A stretch of DNA of 64,000 nt, from positions 12,231 to 76,230 of the forward strand of contig NZFW01000024.1 of NCBI GenBank assembly GCA_002690805.1, in the 5' to 3' direction. This stretch comes from Flavobacteriaceae bacterium. GTDB taxonomy: Bacteria > Bacteroidota > Bacteroidia > Flavobacteriales > Flavobacteriaceae. Of this stretch, positions 36,616 to 45,667 are shown piece by piece; position 1 is the first letter of the stretch; each line of letters starts with the position of its first letter. A program made the position numbers and the translations under genes. Below the pieces are notes generated by a model. The model saw nothing but the letters and a program-made list of their open reading frames with translations, did not search any database and was not told the DNA's origin.

Positions 36616-37470
36616 TTATCTAATTTTTTGATTTAGAATTAAATCAATGTACTTATTAATTTGGTTTTTAAGATCACTTCTATGAACTATGAAATCTAAA
36701 AATCCTTTTTCTTTCAAAAACTCACTTGTTTGGAAGCCATCTGGAAGATCTTTTCCAGTTGTGTCTTTTACAACTCGAGGTCCAGCAAATGCTATTAGTG
36801 CTCTAGGTTCGGCAATATTAATATCACCTAACATTGCGAAAGATGCAGTGGTGCCTCCAGTTGTTGGATCAGTACATAAAGAAATATATGGTAGTTTAGC
36901 CTCTGCTAATTGTGCAAGTTTTGCAGATGTTTTTGCCATTTGCATGAGAGATGTTGCAGACTCCATCATTCTGGCTCCTCCAGATTTTGATATTATTAGT
37001 AGTGGATGAGAATTCTCAATGCAGTAACTGACTGCTCTTGAAATTTTTTCACCCACAACAGACCCCATTGAACCTCCAATAAATGAAAAATCCATACAAC
37101 AAACCACAATCTCATTACCCTTTGATTTTCCTACTGCTGTTCTGATTGCATCATTAAGATTAGTTTTCTTCTGAGCAATTTTAATTCTTTCTTTATATGT
37201 TTTGTTATCTATAAAATTTAAAAAGTCCTTTGATTTAATATTTTTATCTAGTTCGATAAAGGTTTTATCATCAAAAATTATTTCGAAATATTCTTTACTT
37301 CCTATATGGACATGATAATCATCTTCAGGGCTAACAAAAAAATTATCTGCTAATTCTTGAGTCTCTATAATTTTTCCCGAGGGAGTTTTATACCATAACC
37401 CCTTTGGAATATCTTTTTTTTCTTCGGTTTTAGTAAGAATTCCTTTTTCACTTCTTTTAAACCAACTCAT
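36616..37470 (-). CDS. accD: Acetyl-CoA carboxylase carboxyltransferase beta subunit, zinc ribbon lost
   Basis: Transfers carboxyl from biotin to acetyl-CoA, with AccA. The crotonase-fold core is intact: [46 protein letters not shown] and [10 protein letters not shown]. The N-terminal zinc ribbon that in E. coli uses four Cys is present only as a scaffold: in WYKTPSGK the two Cys positions are Thr29 and Gly32, and in VSPEDD they are Ser47 and Asp50. 284 residues. It follows fbaA by 12 bases on the same strand. Confidence 0.95.
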   Translation of the reverse strand: MSWFKRSEKGILTKTEEKKDIPKGLWYKTPSGKIIETQELADNFFVSPEDDYHVHIGSKEYFEIIFDDKTFIELDKNIKSKDFLNFIDNKTYKERIKIAQKKTNLNDAIRTAVGKSKGNEIVVCCMDFSFIGGSMGSVVGEKISRAVSYCIENSHPLLIISKSGGARMMESATSLMQMAKTSAKLAQLAEAKLPYISLCTDPTTGGTTASFAMLGDINIAEPRALIAFAGPRVVKDTTGKDLPDGFQTSEFLKEKGFLDFIVHRSDLKNQINKYIDLILNQKIR

Positions 37471-37482
37471 AATTTTATATAT

Positions 37483-38553
37483 TTAATCTAATGTATTAAG
37501 ATTATTCAAATCTTCAAAGGCTTTAGTTAAACGTTTATTGAATGTCTCTTCTCCTAATCTTAACCATTTTCTTGGATCATAATATTTTTTATTTGGTTCG
37601 TTGTCATCATCGGGGTTTCCAATTTGAGAACTAATATATTTGTAATTATCATTCATATAGTCTCTGATTCCCTCCGTAAAAGCGTACTGTAAATCAGTAT
37701 CAATATTCATCTTAATAACACCGTATTCAATAGCTTCGTTAATATCTTTTTTTGAAGATCCGGATCCACCATGAAAAACAAAATCAACAGTGTTAGGTGA
37801 AAGTTTATATTTTGATGAAATATATTCCTGTGAATTTTTAAGTATTTTAGGTGTAAGTTTAACATTTCCTGGCTTATACACACCATGGACATTCCCAAAA
37901 GCAGCTGCAATTGTAAATTGTGGACTTATTTTATTTAACTCTTTAAAGGCATATGCTACTTCTTCAGGCTGGGTGTAAAGCTTTGAAATATCCACATCGC
38001 TATTATCAACACCGTCTTCTTCACCTCCAGTTATTCCAAGCTCTATTTCTAGGGTCATACCCAGGGGTTTCATCCTTTTAAGGTATGATTTACATATTTC
38101 TATATTTTCTGCTAAAGGTTCTTCAGATAAGTCAATCATGTGGGAGCTAAATAATGAATGGCCATTTTTTTTGTAAAAATCCTCACTTGCTTCTAACAGA
38201 CCATCAATCCAGGGAAGAAGATTTTTAGAGCAATGGTCAGTATGGAGAATGACATATGTTTTGTAATACTTTGCCAATTCATGAACATGTTTTGCACCAG
38301 CTGTTGCTCCTGCAATTGCAGCTTTTTGATCGATATTTGAAAGACCTTTTCCAGCATTAAAGCTTGAACCTCCGTTTGAAAATTGAATGATCACAGGACT
38401 ATTTAGCTTGGAAGCTGTTTCTAAGACTGAATTTATTGAATTTGAACCAATAACATTAACTGCAGGAATAGCAAATTTCCTTGACTTAGCTAACTTAAAA
38501 ACTTCTTGAACATTGGTGCCTGTTACAACTCCTGGGGGAAAAGATAAACTCAT
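37483..38553 (-). CDS. fbaA: Class II fructose-bisphosphate aldolase
   Basis: Zinc-dependent glycolytic/gluconeogenic aldolase. Metal-binding segments are LHTDHCSKNLLPW (catalytic Asp and His), LEIELGITGGEEDGV, AAAFGNVHGVYKPGNV and FVFHGGSGSS, followed by GVIKMNIDTDLQYAFTEG. At 356 residues it is of the longer FbaA type. It is followed by accD (12-base gap) and preceded by tamL (30-base gap), so the three may share a transcript. Confidence 0.96.
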   Translation of the reverse strand: MSLSFPPGVVTGTNVQEVFKLAKSRKFAIPAVNVIGSNSINSVLETASKLNSPVIIQFSNGGSSFNAGKGLSNIDQKAAIAGATAGAKHVHELAKYYKTYVILHTDHCSKNLLPWIDGLLEASEDFYKKNGHSLFSSHMIDLSEEPLAENIEICKSYLKRMKPLGMTLEIELGITGGEEDGVDNSDVDISKLYTQPEEVAYAFKELNKISPQFTIAAAFGNVHGVYKPGNVKLTPKILKNSQEYISSKYKLSPNTVDFVFHGGSGSSKKDINEAIEYGVIKMNIDTDLQYAFTEGIRDYMNDNYKYISSQIGNPDDDNEPNKKYYDPRKWLRLGEETFNKRLTKAFEDLNNLNTLD

Positions 38554-38583
38554 TATTTTTTTGCGTAAAATTAAAAATTTAAA

Positions 38584-41127
38584 TTAGAATGGATAGTTAA
38601 TTCCTATATTAAATACAGCTTGCTTAAGAGAAAATTCACTGAGCCATCTTTTTTGTTTTTCAAGAGAAGGATTATAAGTTTTAAACGCAGTATCAAATCT
38701 AAAAATAAAAAAATTAAGATCGTACCTAATACCAAAGCCAGACCCGATGGCGATTTCGCTTAAATCGGAAATACTATCAAAGGATGCTTCAGGATCATTA
38801 ACATTGTCTGAAATATTCCAAATATTTCCAGCGTCAATAAAAAAAGCTCCCTTTATAGGACCAATTAGTGGAAATCTATATTCTAAATTTGAGGATATTT
38901 TCAGGTTTGCTTCATTAAACTCATTTGAATTTTTTGTTATGCCAGGGCCAAGCTTATATGCTTTCCAGGCTCTATTGTCATTTGCTCCACCTGCAAAATA
39001 TGATCTAGAAAATGGAATATTGTTTGAGTTTCCAGTTGGTAAAGCTAATCCGCCAAAAAATCTAAATGCAATAAGTCGATCTCTACCGGTTTGAAAGTGT
39101 TTTATGTAATCAATCTCAGTTTTAAAGTATTGCGACGGAGACACACCATTTATTACATATTGGCCAAATTCATTTTGTTTTGAGGTTAATTTAAGTATTG
39201 AATTAAGAAAACTTCCTACCCATTCCACTTTCCATTTTAATTGGAAAAAGTCTTCATCAGTCAAATCTTCTTGACTATTTTTATTAAAGCTTAATGAAGA
39301 TCCTAAAATTAAATTGTTAACAGTTAATCTATTTTGTCGTTCTCTAATACTATTTATTTGTTCTATTTCATTGCTGTCATCTATTGTTAAGCTTCCATTT
39401 TGTACCTTTTCAATAAAAACATTAGCTCCCTCTGGTATTGTAAGATTCCCATCAATTCCAAAAAACTGATTTTCCAACAAGCTATTCTTCGCAAAAATAT
39501 TAAGCCTATCGTAAGAATTTCTGTAAACATTAAAATAATTTTCAATATTTTTATTATTTACAAATTCTAAATCAATGAGTTTAAAAATAATTTTTTTGGA
39601 TTTTTTTGGATTCCACTGATATTCATAACTGGTTCCAAAATATTGTTTATCCAGTCCAATGTTTTCTTGAAGTGTTGTTCCTATTGTTAACTGAGTAATA
39701 GGATTCATTTCCCTGGGGATTAATTTTAGTTTTTGAATTGGAATGGGAAAAATAATTTTAGGAAACTTAATCTTTATATCAGCTCCAAGTTCAAACAAGT
39801 TAAAAAACCTATCATTCCTCACAGCTGAATTTCTTGATGCTCCAAGAGTGCTTTTAATCCTTAAGTCTAAAATTTCTGTCCCTTTGAAAACATTTCTTAT
39901 TCCGTTATTTATTCCAAACCCCATACCAATGTTTTGAATATTAGAATGAGAAATATCCAAATCTATACCTAGTGAAAACCTTTCTTTTGGTGTTAAAAAG
40001 ACTGAGGAGGTCAATGTGCTGTCTGAGGTTTTTTGATATGAAATACTAGGATACTTAAAGTTTCTTAAAGAGTTAAAATATTTATATGTCAAGGCACGAT
40101 CTTTATCACTGTACCAATCATCTTTCTTTACAAAAATAGGATCAGTTATAGATTTTGGTCTATATTTTAATTTACCATTTGAAATAATCTCAAAATCTTT
40201 ATAAGAGGTTTTAAATTTTTTTTGGTCACTAGTGTTCTCATTTATAGATTCAATAAAAACTTTTATTTTATCAATTTTAAATCTTTTATATGAAATTTCT
40301 TTGAGACTATCTTTAATTCTTTTTTGGATAGGATTAATTTCCAGAATCACATCAATATTTTTATCCATTCCACTACTGTCAATTTTTGCTATAAATTGAA
40401 CACTATTTTGTTGAAAATTATAAACTCCATTATTTCTGAACATTTCAATTATTCTTTTTCTTTCGTTTTCAATATTTTCAATTTTAAATGGTTCTCCTGG
40501 CTTGAGGTAACTTTTAGATTTATTTGAAACAAATAAATCCTTTAGATCTTTGGATTTAATTTTTTGTTCAAAAAGACTAATTATATAAGGTTGATTTAAA
40601 TTTATATTATAATTAACCTCTTTCTTTTTTTGTCCAACACTAATTATTTCATAATTAGATTGAACATCAAAAAAGCCATCATTTTTAAAGTATTGTTCAA
40701 TTCTTCTTATATTATTATTAATTAATAAACTATCAATTAAAATTGGGGGTTCTCCATTTTTTTTGAGCCATGAGTTAAATTGGATATAATATTTTTCAAG
40801 TTGATAAACTTGTTTTGAGGACATCAAATTAATAGTCCTACTTTTTCTTTTAGCTTTTTTATTTAACCATTTTCTAAACTCTTTTTTGGGAAATTCTTTT
40901 GCCCAATGGTTTAATTGCATTTTAATTGGAAACCCAAAAAAAGAACTGTTTGATTTATTTAAAATTAATTGTTTTATTGGATGATTTTGATTTTCCTCAC
41001 CATCAATATATAATTTATTTTCTGTTAACAGAAACTTCCCATCACTCACAAACTTTTCACTAGCACATCCACAACACAATAGTAATATGAGAAGTATATT
41101 ATGTATTTTTGTAGAACTAAAATTCAA
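38584..41127 (-). CDS. tamL: TamL: outer-membrane Omp85-family assembly lipoprotein
   Basis: 847 residues of the BamA/TamA superfamily. The N-terminus is a lipoprotein signal (LLILLLCCGCASEKF, lipidated Cys at about 18-21), which distinguishes TamL of Bacteroidota from TamA. POTRA-like repeats follow (IRRIEQYFKNDGFFDVQ, KRIIEMFRNNGVYNF), then a 16-strand barrel with SRSYFAGGANDNRAWKAY (the Omp85 RGF-like motif region) and a C-terminal strand ending in Phe. It works with TamB to insert outer-membrane proteins or lipids. It is divergent from the SpoU methyltransferase gene. Confidence 0.88.
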   Translation of the reverse strand: MNFSSTKIHNILLILLLCCGCASEKFVSDGKFLLTENKLYIDGEENQNHPIKQLILNKSNSSFFGFPIKMQLNHWAKEFPKKEFRKWLNKKAKRKSRTINLMSSKQVYQLEKYYIQFNSWLKKNGEPPILIDSLLINNNIRRIEQYFKNDGFFDVQSNYEIISVGQKKKEVNYNINLNQPYIISLFEQKIKSKDLKDLFVSNKSKSYLKPGEPFKIENIENERKRIIEMFRNNGVYNFQQNSVQFIAKIDSSGMDKNIDVILEINPIQKRIKDSLKEISYKRFKIDKIKVFIESINENTSDQKKFKTSYKDFEIISNGKLKYRPKSITDPIFVKKDDWYSDKDRALTYKYFNSLRNFKYPSISYQKTSDSTLTSSVFLTPKERFSLGIDLDISHSNIQNIGMGFGINNGIRNVFKGTEILDLRIKSTLGASRNSAVRNDRFFNLFELGADIKIKFPKIIFPIPIQKLKLIPREMNPITQLTIGTTLQENIGLDKQYFGTSYEYQWNPKKSKKIIFKLIDLEFVNNKNIENYFNVYRNSYDRLNIFAKNSLLENQFFGIDGNLTIPEGANVFIEKVQNGSLTIDDSNEIEQINSIRERQNRLTVNNLILGSSLSFNKNSQEDLTDEDFFQLKWKVEWVGSFLNSILKLTSKQNEFGQYVINGVSPSQYFKTEIDYIKHFQTGRDRLIAFRFFGGLALPTGNSNNIPFSRSYFAGGANDNRAWKAYKLGPGITKNSNEFNEANLKISSNLEYRFPLIGPIKGAFFIDAGNIWNISDNVNDPEASFDSISDLSEIAIGSGFGIRYDLNFFIFRFDTAFKTYNPSLEKQKRWLSEFSLKQAVFNIGINYPF

Positions 41128-41146
41128 GCTTAATTAATTTATTAAT

Positions 41147-41176
41147 CAAAAGTACATTATTTGAATGGTTACCAAA
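41147..41176 (-). promoter_or_regulatory. Promoter of tamL
   Basis: On the minus strand TTTG (41176-41173), an 18-base spacer and TACTTTTG (41154-41147) match the Bacteroidota consensus; the -7 element is 19 bases upstream of the tamL ATG. The -33 element lies inside the first codons of the divergent methyltransferase gene. Confidence 0.55.
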
Positions 41177-41890
41177 AGTCTGCTTAATCAAATAAAAAAT
41201 TTAAAAAATAAGAAATATCGAAATGAGACTAGACTTTTTGTCGCTGAAGGAAAAAAGTTAGTATATGATTTATATAAATCCAAAATTAAATGTATCACTA
41301 TTTTGACAACTCATAATACTAAGCTTTTTCCATTTCAAAAAGTTGAAAAAAGTCAGATGAAAAAAATATCATACTTAAAGACTCCAAGCTCATATTTGGG
41401 AGTCTTTAAAATTCCAGAGTTCACTTTTGATATTCGTAATATAAACAATTCAATAATAGCTCTAGATGGTATTACTGATCCCGGAAATCTTGGTACAATA
41501 ATAAGAACTTGCGATTGGTTTGGAATTACAGATATAATTTGTAGTAAAAATAGTGTAGACTGTTTCAATTCAAAAGTTGTTCAGTCCTCAATGGGATCAA
41601 TTGCAAATGTAAAATGTCATTATATAGACCTAGCAAAATTTTTAAAAACAACTAAATTTAGCAAATGTGCTGTTAGTTTAGAGGGGAAATCTTTATACAA
41701 GTCAAGTTTGACTGATAATTCTATTTTTATTTTTGGAAGTGAGTCAAAAGGAATCTCGTTAGAGGTTAGAGAAGAAATTATGAAATCAATAACAATTCCC
41801 AAAAGCAAAACTAATCAATCAATTGATAGTTTAAATTTAGCTTCATCTGTTGCTGTAGTTCTGAGTGAAAAGCTTAGACAGTCTAGATAG
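41165..41890 (+). CDS. TrmH/SpoU-family RNA 2'-O-methyltransferase
   Basis: A 241-residue SPOUT methyltransferase with an N-terminal substrate-binding domain (NETRLFVAEGKKLVYDL) and the knotted SAM domain. Motif 1 is ALDGITDPGNLGTIIRTCDWFG, motif 2 is IFGSESKGIS and motif 3 is SIDSLNLASSVAVVLSE. The target may be 23S rRNA or tRNA; paralogues such as RlmB occur in the same window. The stop codon TAG abuts that of porT in TAGCTA. Confidence 0.9.
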   Translation: MVTKSLLNQIKNLKNKKYRNETRLFVAEGKKLVYDLYKSKIKCITILTTHNTKLFPFQKVEKSQMKKISYLKTPSSYLGVFKIPEFTFDIRNINNSIIALDGITDPGNLGTIIRTCDWFGITDIICSKNSVDCFNSKVVQSSMGSIANVKCHYIDLAKFLKTTKFSKCAVSLEGKSLYKSSLTDNSIFIFGSESKGISLEVREEIMKSITIPKSKTNQSIDSLNLASSVAVVLSEKLRQSR

Positions 41891-42625
41891 CTATTCAAAT
41901 GTAAAATTTAACACAAAACCTCGTGTAAACATTTTTTTAATATTACTTGTCCAAGGACTATTTTCATTAAAGTCAGGAATTAGTTCGTTTTGTGTAGAAA
42001 AAATACCTCTAATTGATGGAGAAAATTTAAAATAATACAAGTAAAAATCAAATCCTAAACCCAATTCATAATTAATATTTTTTGAGACTGTTCTAAAAAC
42101 ATTGCTAAGGTTATCATCTGTACTATTTGAATTACTTGATAAATTATAGTCCATAGAAAAACCAAAAGTTAAATAAGGTTTAAAATTATTTATCCTTTTT
42201 GCACTCATTTTAATTAATAAAGGTATGTGTATATATGTAGATTTAATTTCTCTTTTTAAATTATTACTCTCAAAAATAGGTAAGTCAGGATACATTAAAT
42301 TTCTTTGTGTGTAAATAAGTCCTGGTTCAATTCTTAAATTGAAAAACTTATTTATTCTTAGGTCACCAATTAGTCCAACATTGAAACCAGTATTGGATTC
42401 TACCGCCAAATCAGTATATTTATCAACTACATAGTAGTCCCTATTATATTCAAATTTGTAATCATAAGAATTAACTCCAACGAAATACCCATAATGAAGA
42501 GTCTTTTCATCAAAATTTGGAAGATTAATTATTCTTTCCCTAACTGTGGGATATTGAGCTTTAACTAAATTAATTAAGGTAAAAAAATACAATAAAGTAA
42601 AATAAGATAAATTGATTTTGTTCAC
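41891..42625 (-). CDS. porT: PorT-like outer-membrane beta-barrel protein (type IX secretion)
   Basis: 244 residues with a signal peptide (about residues 1-23, ending in KAQ) and a small beta-barrel. Wording typical of PorT/SprT: NLPNFDEKTLHYGYFVGVNSY near the start, NLRIEPGLIYTQRNL, and a final strand ending in FVLNFTFE. PorT is needed for type IX secretion in Porphyromonas and Flavobacterium. A SpoU-type methyltransferase next to porT recurs in Flavobacteriia. It agrees with gldB and gldC elsewhere in the window. Confidence 0.83.
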   Translation of the reverse strand: MNKINLSYFTLLYFFTLINLVKAQYPTVRERIINLPNFDEKTLHYGYFVGVNSYDYKFEYNRDYYVVDKYTDLAVESNTGFNVGLIGDLRINKFFNLRIEPGLIYTQRNLMYPDLPIFESNNLKREIKSTYIHIPLLIKMSAKRINNFKPYLTFGFSMDYNLSSNSNSTDDNLSNVFRTVSKNINYELGLGFDFYLYYFKFSPSIRGIFSTQNELIPDFNENSPWTSNIKKMFTRGFVLNFTFE

Positions 42626-42815
42626 TTTTATTATTTACAAGTCTTAGAGTATTTAACCTTTTTTTTGTCAAAATATTGTTGAACAGTAATATTATCTATA
42701 TCAAAACCATAACTTTTCGTTTAGAAAATATCTAATATTTAATTTCATATCGCTTTTAAATTCAATAATGATTTTTTGAATTTGTATATTTACAAAAATT
42801 TTTTGCAACTAAAGC

Positions 42816-44168
42816 ATGAAAATAGTTATAGCTGGTGCTGGAGAGGTTGGATTTCATCTTGCCAAACTACTCTCATTAGAATCTTTAGACATAACACTTC
42901 TAGATCTAGATAAAGAGCGTCTTCAGTATGCTGAGGGTCATCTAGATATAAAAACAATTAAAGGTGATTGTATTTCTATTTCATTATTAGAGGAGGCGCA
43001 TGTTGGCAGTTCTGATTTGTTAATAGCAGTAACTTCTGAGGAGACAACAAATCTAGTTGTTGCTGCATTATCAAAGCAACTAGGATGTAAAAAAACTATT
43101 GCGAGAATTTCAACCTCAGAGTTTTTAAAAAAAAATGAATCAATTAATTTTAGTAGTTTAGGTGTTGATGAACTTATTTCTCCTGAATTATTGGCCTCTG
43201 AAGAAATAATTCAGTTACTCGATCAATCTGCTTTTTTTAATAACCATAAGTTTGATGATGGTGCTTTAACATTGATAGGAACAACTTTAGATATTAGCGC
43301 ACCTTTTGTAGGAAAAACAGTTATGGAGGCAGCTACGGTATTTCAAGATATTCATTTTATGCCCATTGCAATTCAAAGAAAGAGCGGAAGTAAGCTTTCA
43401 ATAATTCCTAGGGGTGATACTATTTTCAATGAAGGTGATAATGTTTTTTTTATAACGTTAAAAGAGGGTGTTGAAGAAATTTATAAATTAATAGGAAAGA
43501 CTAAAACTTCTATTAAAAATATCATGATTCTGGGTGGAGGCAGAGTAGCCTTTAATATTGCAAAAAAAATAAGCACCAAAAAAAATAATGTATCATTAGT
43601 CGAACAAGACAATCAAAGAGCCCTTGAATTAGCTGATAAACTTCCAAATGTTATGGTCATTAAGGGAGATGGAACAAACCTTGAATTACTTGAAGAAGAA
43701 AATTTAAATTCAATGGATGCTTTTATATCTGTAACAGGTGATTCTGAAACTAATATAATGTCATGTTTAATGGCAAATTCAAAAGGAATAGGAAAAACTG
43801 TTGCTCTTGTAGAAAACATGGACTATTTTAAATTATCTCATTCAATTGGAATAGATAATCTAATTAATAAAAAACTTTTAACTGCCAATGCAATTTTCAG
43901 ATATATAAGACGTGGAGATGTGGTTGAAATGACAACAATAAACAACTTGGATGTTGAGATCCTTGAATTTTTAGTTCATGAAAACTCTAAGGTTTCAAAT
44001 GTAAAAATCAAGAATTTAGATTTTCCTAGAAGTGCTATTATTGGTGGTGTTATAAAAAACAACAAAGGAATAATAGCACTTGGAGATTATATAATTTCAC
44101 CAAATGATAGAGTAGTTGTTTGTTGTTTACCTGATGCTGTAGAAAAAGTTGAAAGTTTATTCTCTTAA
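42816..44168 (+). CDS. trkA: Trk potassium uptake regulatory subunit TrkA
   Basis: Peripheral NAD-binding gate of the Trk system. 450 residues built as two RCK_N/RCK_C repeats: the first Rossmann loop is IAGAGEVGFHLAKLL and the second is ILGGGRVAFNIAKKI (about residue 236). Each is followed by a TrkA_C domain. Acidic strand-end residues (DLDKERL, VEQDNQRAL) suggest NAD(H) binding. trkH follows after 2 bases, so both subunits are made from one transcript. Confidence 0.95.
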   Translation: MKIVIAGAGEVGFHLAKLLSLESLDITLLDLDKERLQYAEGHLDIKTIKGDCISISLLEEAHVGSSDLLIAVTSEETTNLVVAALSKQLGCKKTIARISTSEFLKKNESINFSSLGVDELISPELLASEEIIQLLDQSAFFNNHKFDDGALTLIGTTLDISAPFVGKTVMEAATVFQDIHFMPIAIQRKSGSKLSIIPRGDTIFNEGDNVFFITLKEGVEEIYKLIGKTKTSIKNIMILGGGRVAFNIAKKISTKKNNVSLVEQDNQRALELADKLPNVMVIKGDGTNLELLEEENLNSMDAFISVTGDSETNIMSCLMANSKGIGKTVALVENMDYFKLSHSIGIDNLINKKLLTANAIFRYIRRGDVVEMTTINNLDVEILEFLVHENSKVSNVKIKNLDFPRSAIIGGVIKNNKGIIALGDYIISPNDRVVVCCLPDAVEKVESLFS

Positions 44169-44170
44169 TC

Positions 44171-45667
44171 ATGAATAGAATAAACTTTCAAATAATTTTT
44201 TACTTAATGGGGGTTTTACTTATGTTTAATGGAGGATTTATGTTTTTGACTTCCATGGTAAGTTTAATTCTGAATGATGGGATTACTAAAGAAATCTTTT
44301 TATCTGGATTAATTGTTTTTATTTTCGGTTTAATATTAATTTTAATATATAGGAATCATGAAAAACGTATTCAAAAAAAAGAAGGATATCTGATAGTCAC
44401 TTTAGGGTGGATTTTGATGATTTTTTCAGGAATGTTACCTTATTTATTTACACAAACAATCCCACAAATTTCTTTTGCTTTTTTTGAGACTACTTCTGGG
44501 TACACAGCTACAGGATCAACAATTCTTAATGATATTGAAAGTCTTCCTAAAAGTATTATTTTTTGGAGAAGTATGACACATTGGATTGGAGGTATGGGAA
44601 TAATTGTTCTGACAATTGCAATTCTACCCTTATTGGGAGTTGGGGGAATGCAATTATTTAGTGCGGAGTCTCCAGGTCCTAATAGTGATAAACTTCACCC
44701 TAGGATTACAGATACAGCCAAAAGATTATGGTATATATATGTGGGGCTTACTATTGCAGAAACTATTTTACTTAATATAGCTGGGATGAGTTTTTTTGAT
44801 GCAATTAACAATTCAATGAGTACAATTGCAACAGGAGGGTTTTCTACTAAAAACATGAGTATTGCTTACTGGAATCATACTCCGATAATTCAATATATAA
44901 TAATATTTTTTATGTTTATTTCTGGAGCAAATTTTGTTTTGAGCTATTTTGCTCTCACTGGAAAAATTCAAAAATTTTTAAAAGATGAAGAATTTAAAAC
45001 ATATTTTATTTTCATTTTAATTTCAGTAATACTTGTTTCACTGATATTATTTAACCAAGTAGATTTGACAAAATCAACTTTTGATCATCCTCAAGTTTAT
45101 GGAAAATTTGAGAGTGTTATAAGACATTCTCTTTTTCAAGTTGTTGCTGTGATTACTACTACAGGACTTGTCACTGGAGACTTTGCTGGATGGACTCCTT
45201 TTTTAACTATGTTTTTTTTCGGACTAATGTTTGTTGGAGGTTCAGCGGGCTCCACATCAGGTGGGATTAAAATTGTAAGACATTTACTCATGATAAAGAG
45301 TGGTGTTTTGGAATTTAAAAGATCTCTTCATCCAAGTGCAATAGTTAGAACTCGTTTTAACGGGTCAATTCTAGATCAAAATATTATTTACAATATTTCA
45401 GGTTTTTTTATTTTATATATGTTGCTTTTTGCATTAGGAGCTTTAGTTTTTAGCTACTTGGGTTTAGATTTTAAATCAGCTTTTGGAGTTTCTGCTGCAA
45501 GTTTAGGTAATGTAGGTCCAGCTATTGGTGAATTTGGTCCTTCATTTAATTATGCACATTTACCAAATGTTGGTAAGTGGTGGGCTTCATTTCTTATGTT
45601 ATTGGGTAGACTAGAATTATTTACAGTATTAATTCTTCTAACACCATTTTTCTGGAAGAAAAACTAG
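44171..45667 (+). CDS. trkH: Trk potassium transporter membrane subunit TrkH
   Basis: 498 residues with about ten membrane segments and four pore-loop repeats. The selectivity-filter regions are visible as TTSGYTATGST, STIATGGFST, ITTTGLVTGDF and SLGNVGPAIGEFG. HWIGGMGIIVLTIAILPLLGVGGMQLF and GGSAGSTSGGIKIVR are family hallmarks. With TrkA it takes up potassium, plausible for a marine bacterium. The TAG stop overlaps the rarA stop in the 4-base palindrome CTAG. Confidence 0.96.
   Translation: MNRINFQIIFYLMGVLLMFNGGFMFLTSMVSLILNDGITKEIFLSGLIVFIFGLILILIYRNHEKRIQKKEGYLIVTLGWILMIFSGMLPYLFTQTIPQISFAFFETTSGYTATGSTILNDIESLPKSIIFWRSMTHWIGGMGIIVLTIAILPLLGVGGMQLFSAESPGPNSDKLHPRITDTAKRLWYIYVGLTIAETILLNIAGMSFFDAINNSMSTIATGGFSTKNMSIAYWNHTPIIQYIIIFFMFISGANFVLSYFALTGKIQKFLKDEEFKTYFIFILISVILVSLILFNQVDLTKSTFDHPQVYGKFESVIRHSLFQVVAVITTTGLVTGDFAGWTPFLTMFFFGLMFVGGSAGSTSGGIKIVRHLLMIKSGVLEFKRSLHPSAIVRTRFNGSILDQNIIYNISGFFILYMLLFALGALVFSYLGLDFKSAFGVSAASLGNVGPAIGEFGPSFNYAHLPNVGKWWASFLMLLGRLELFTVLILLTPFFWKKN

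Noticed and set aside
36689-37009. A 106-codon plus-strand frame opposite accD.
   Set aside because: Mirror of a conserved gene; composition only reflects the AccD codons.
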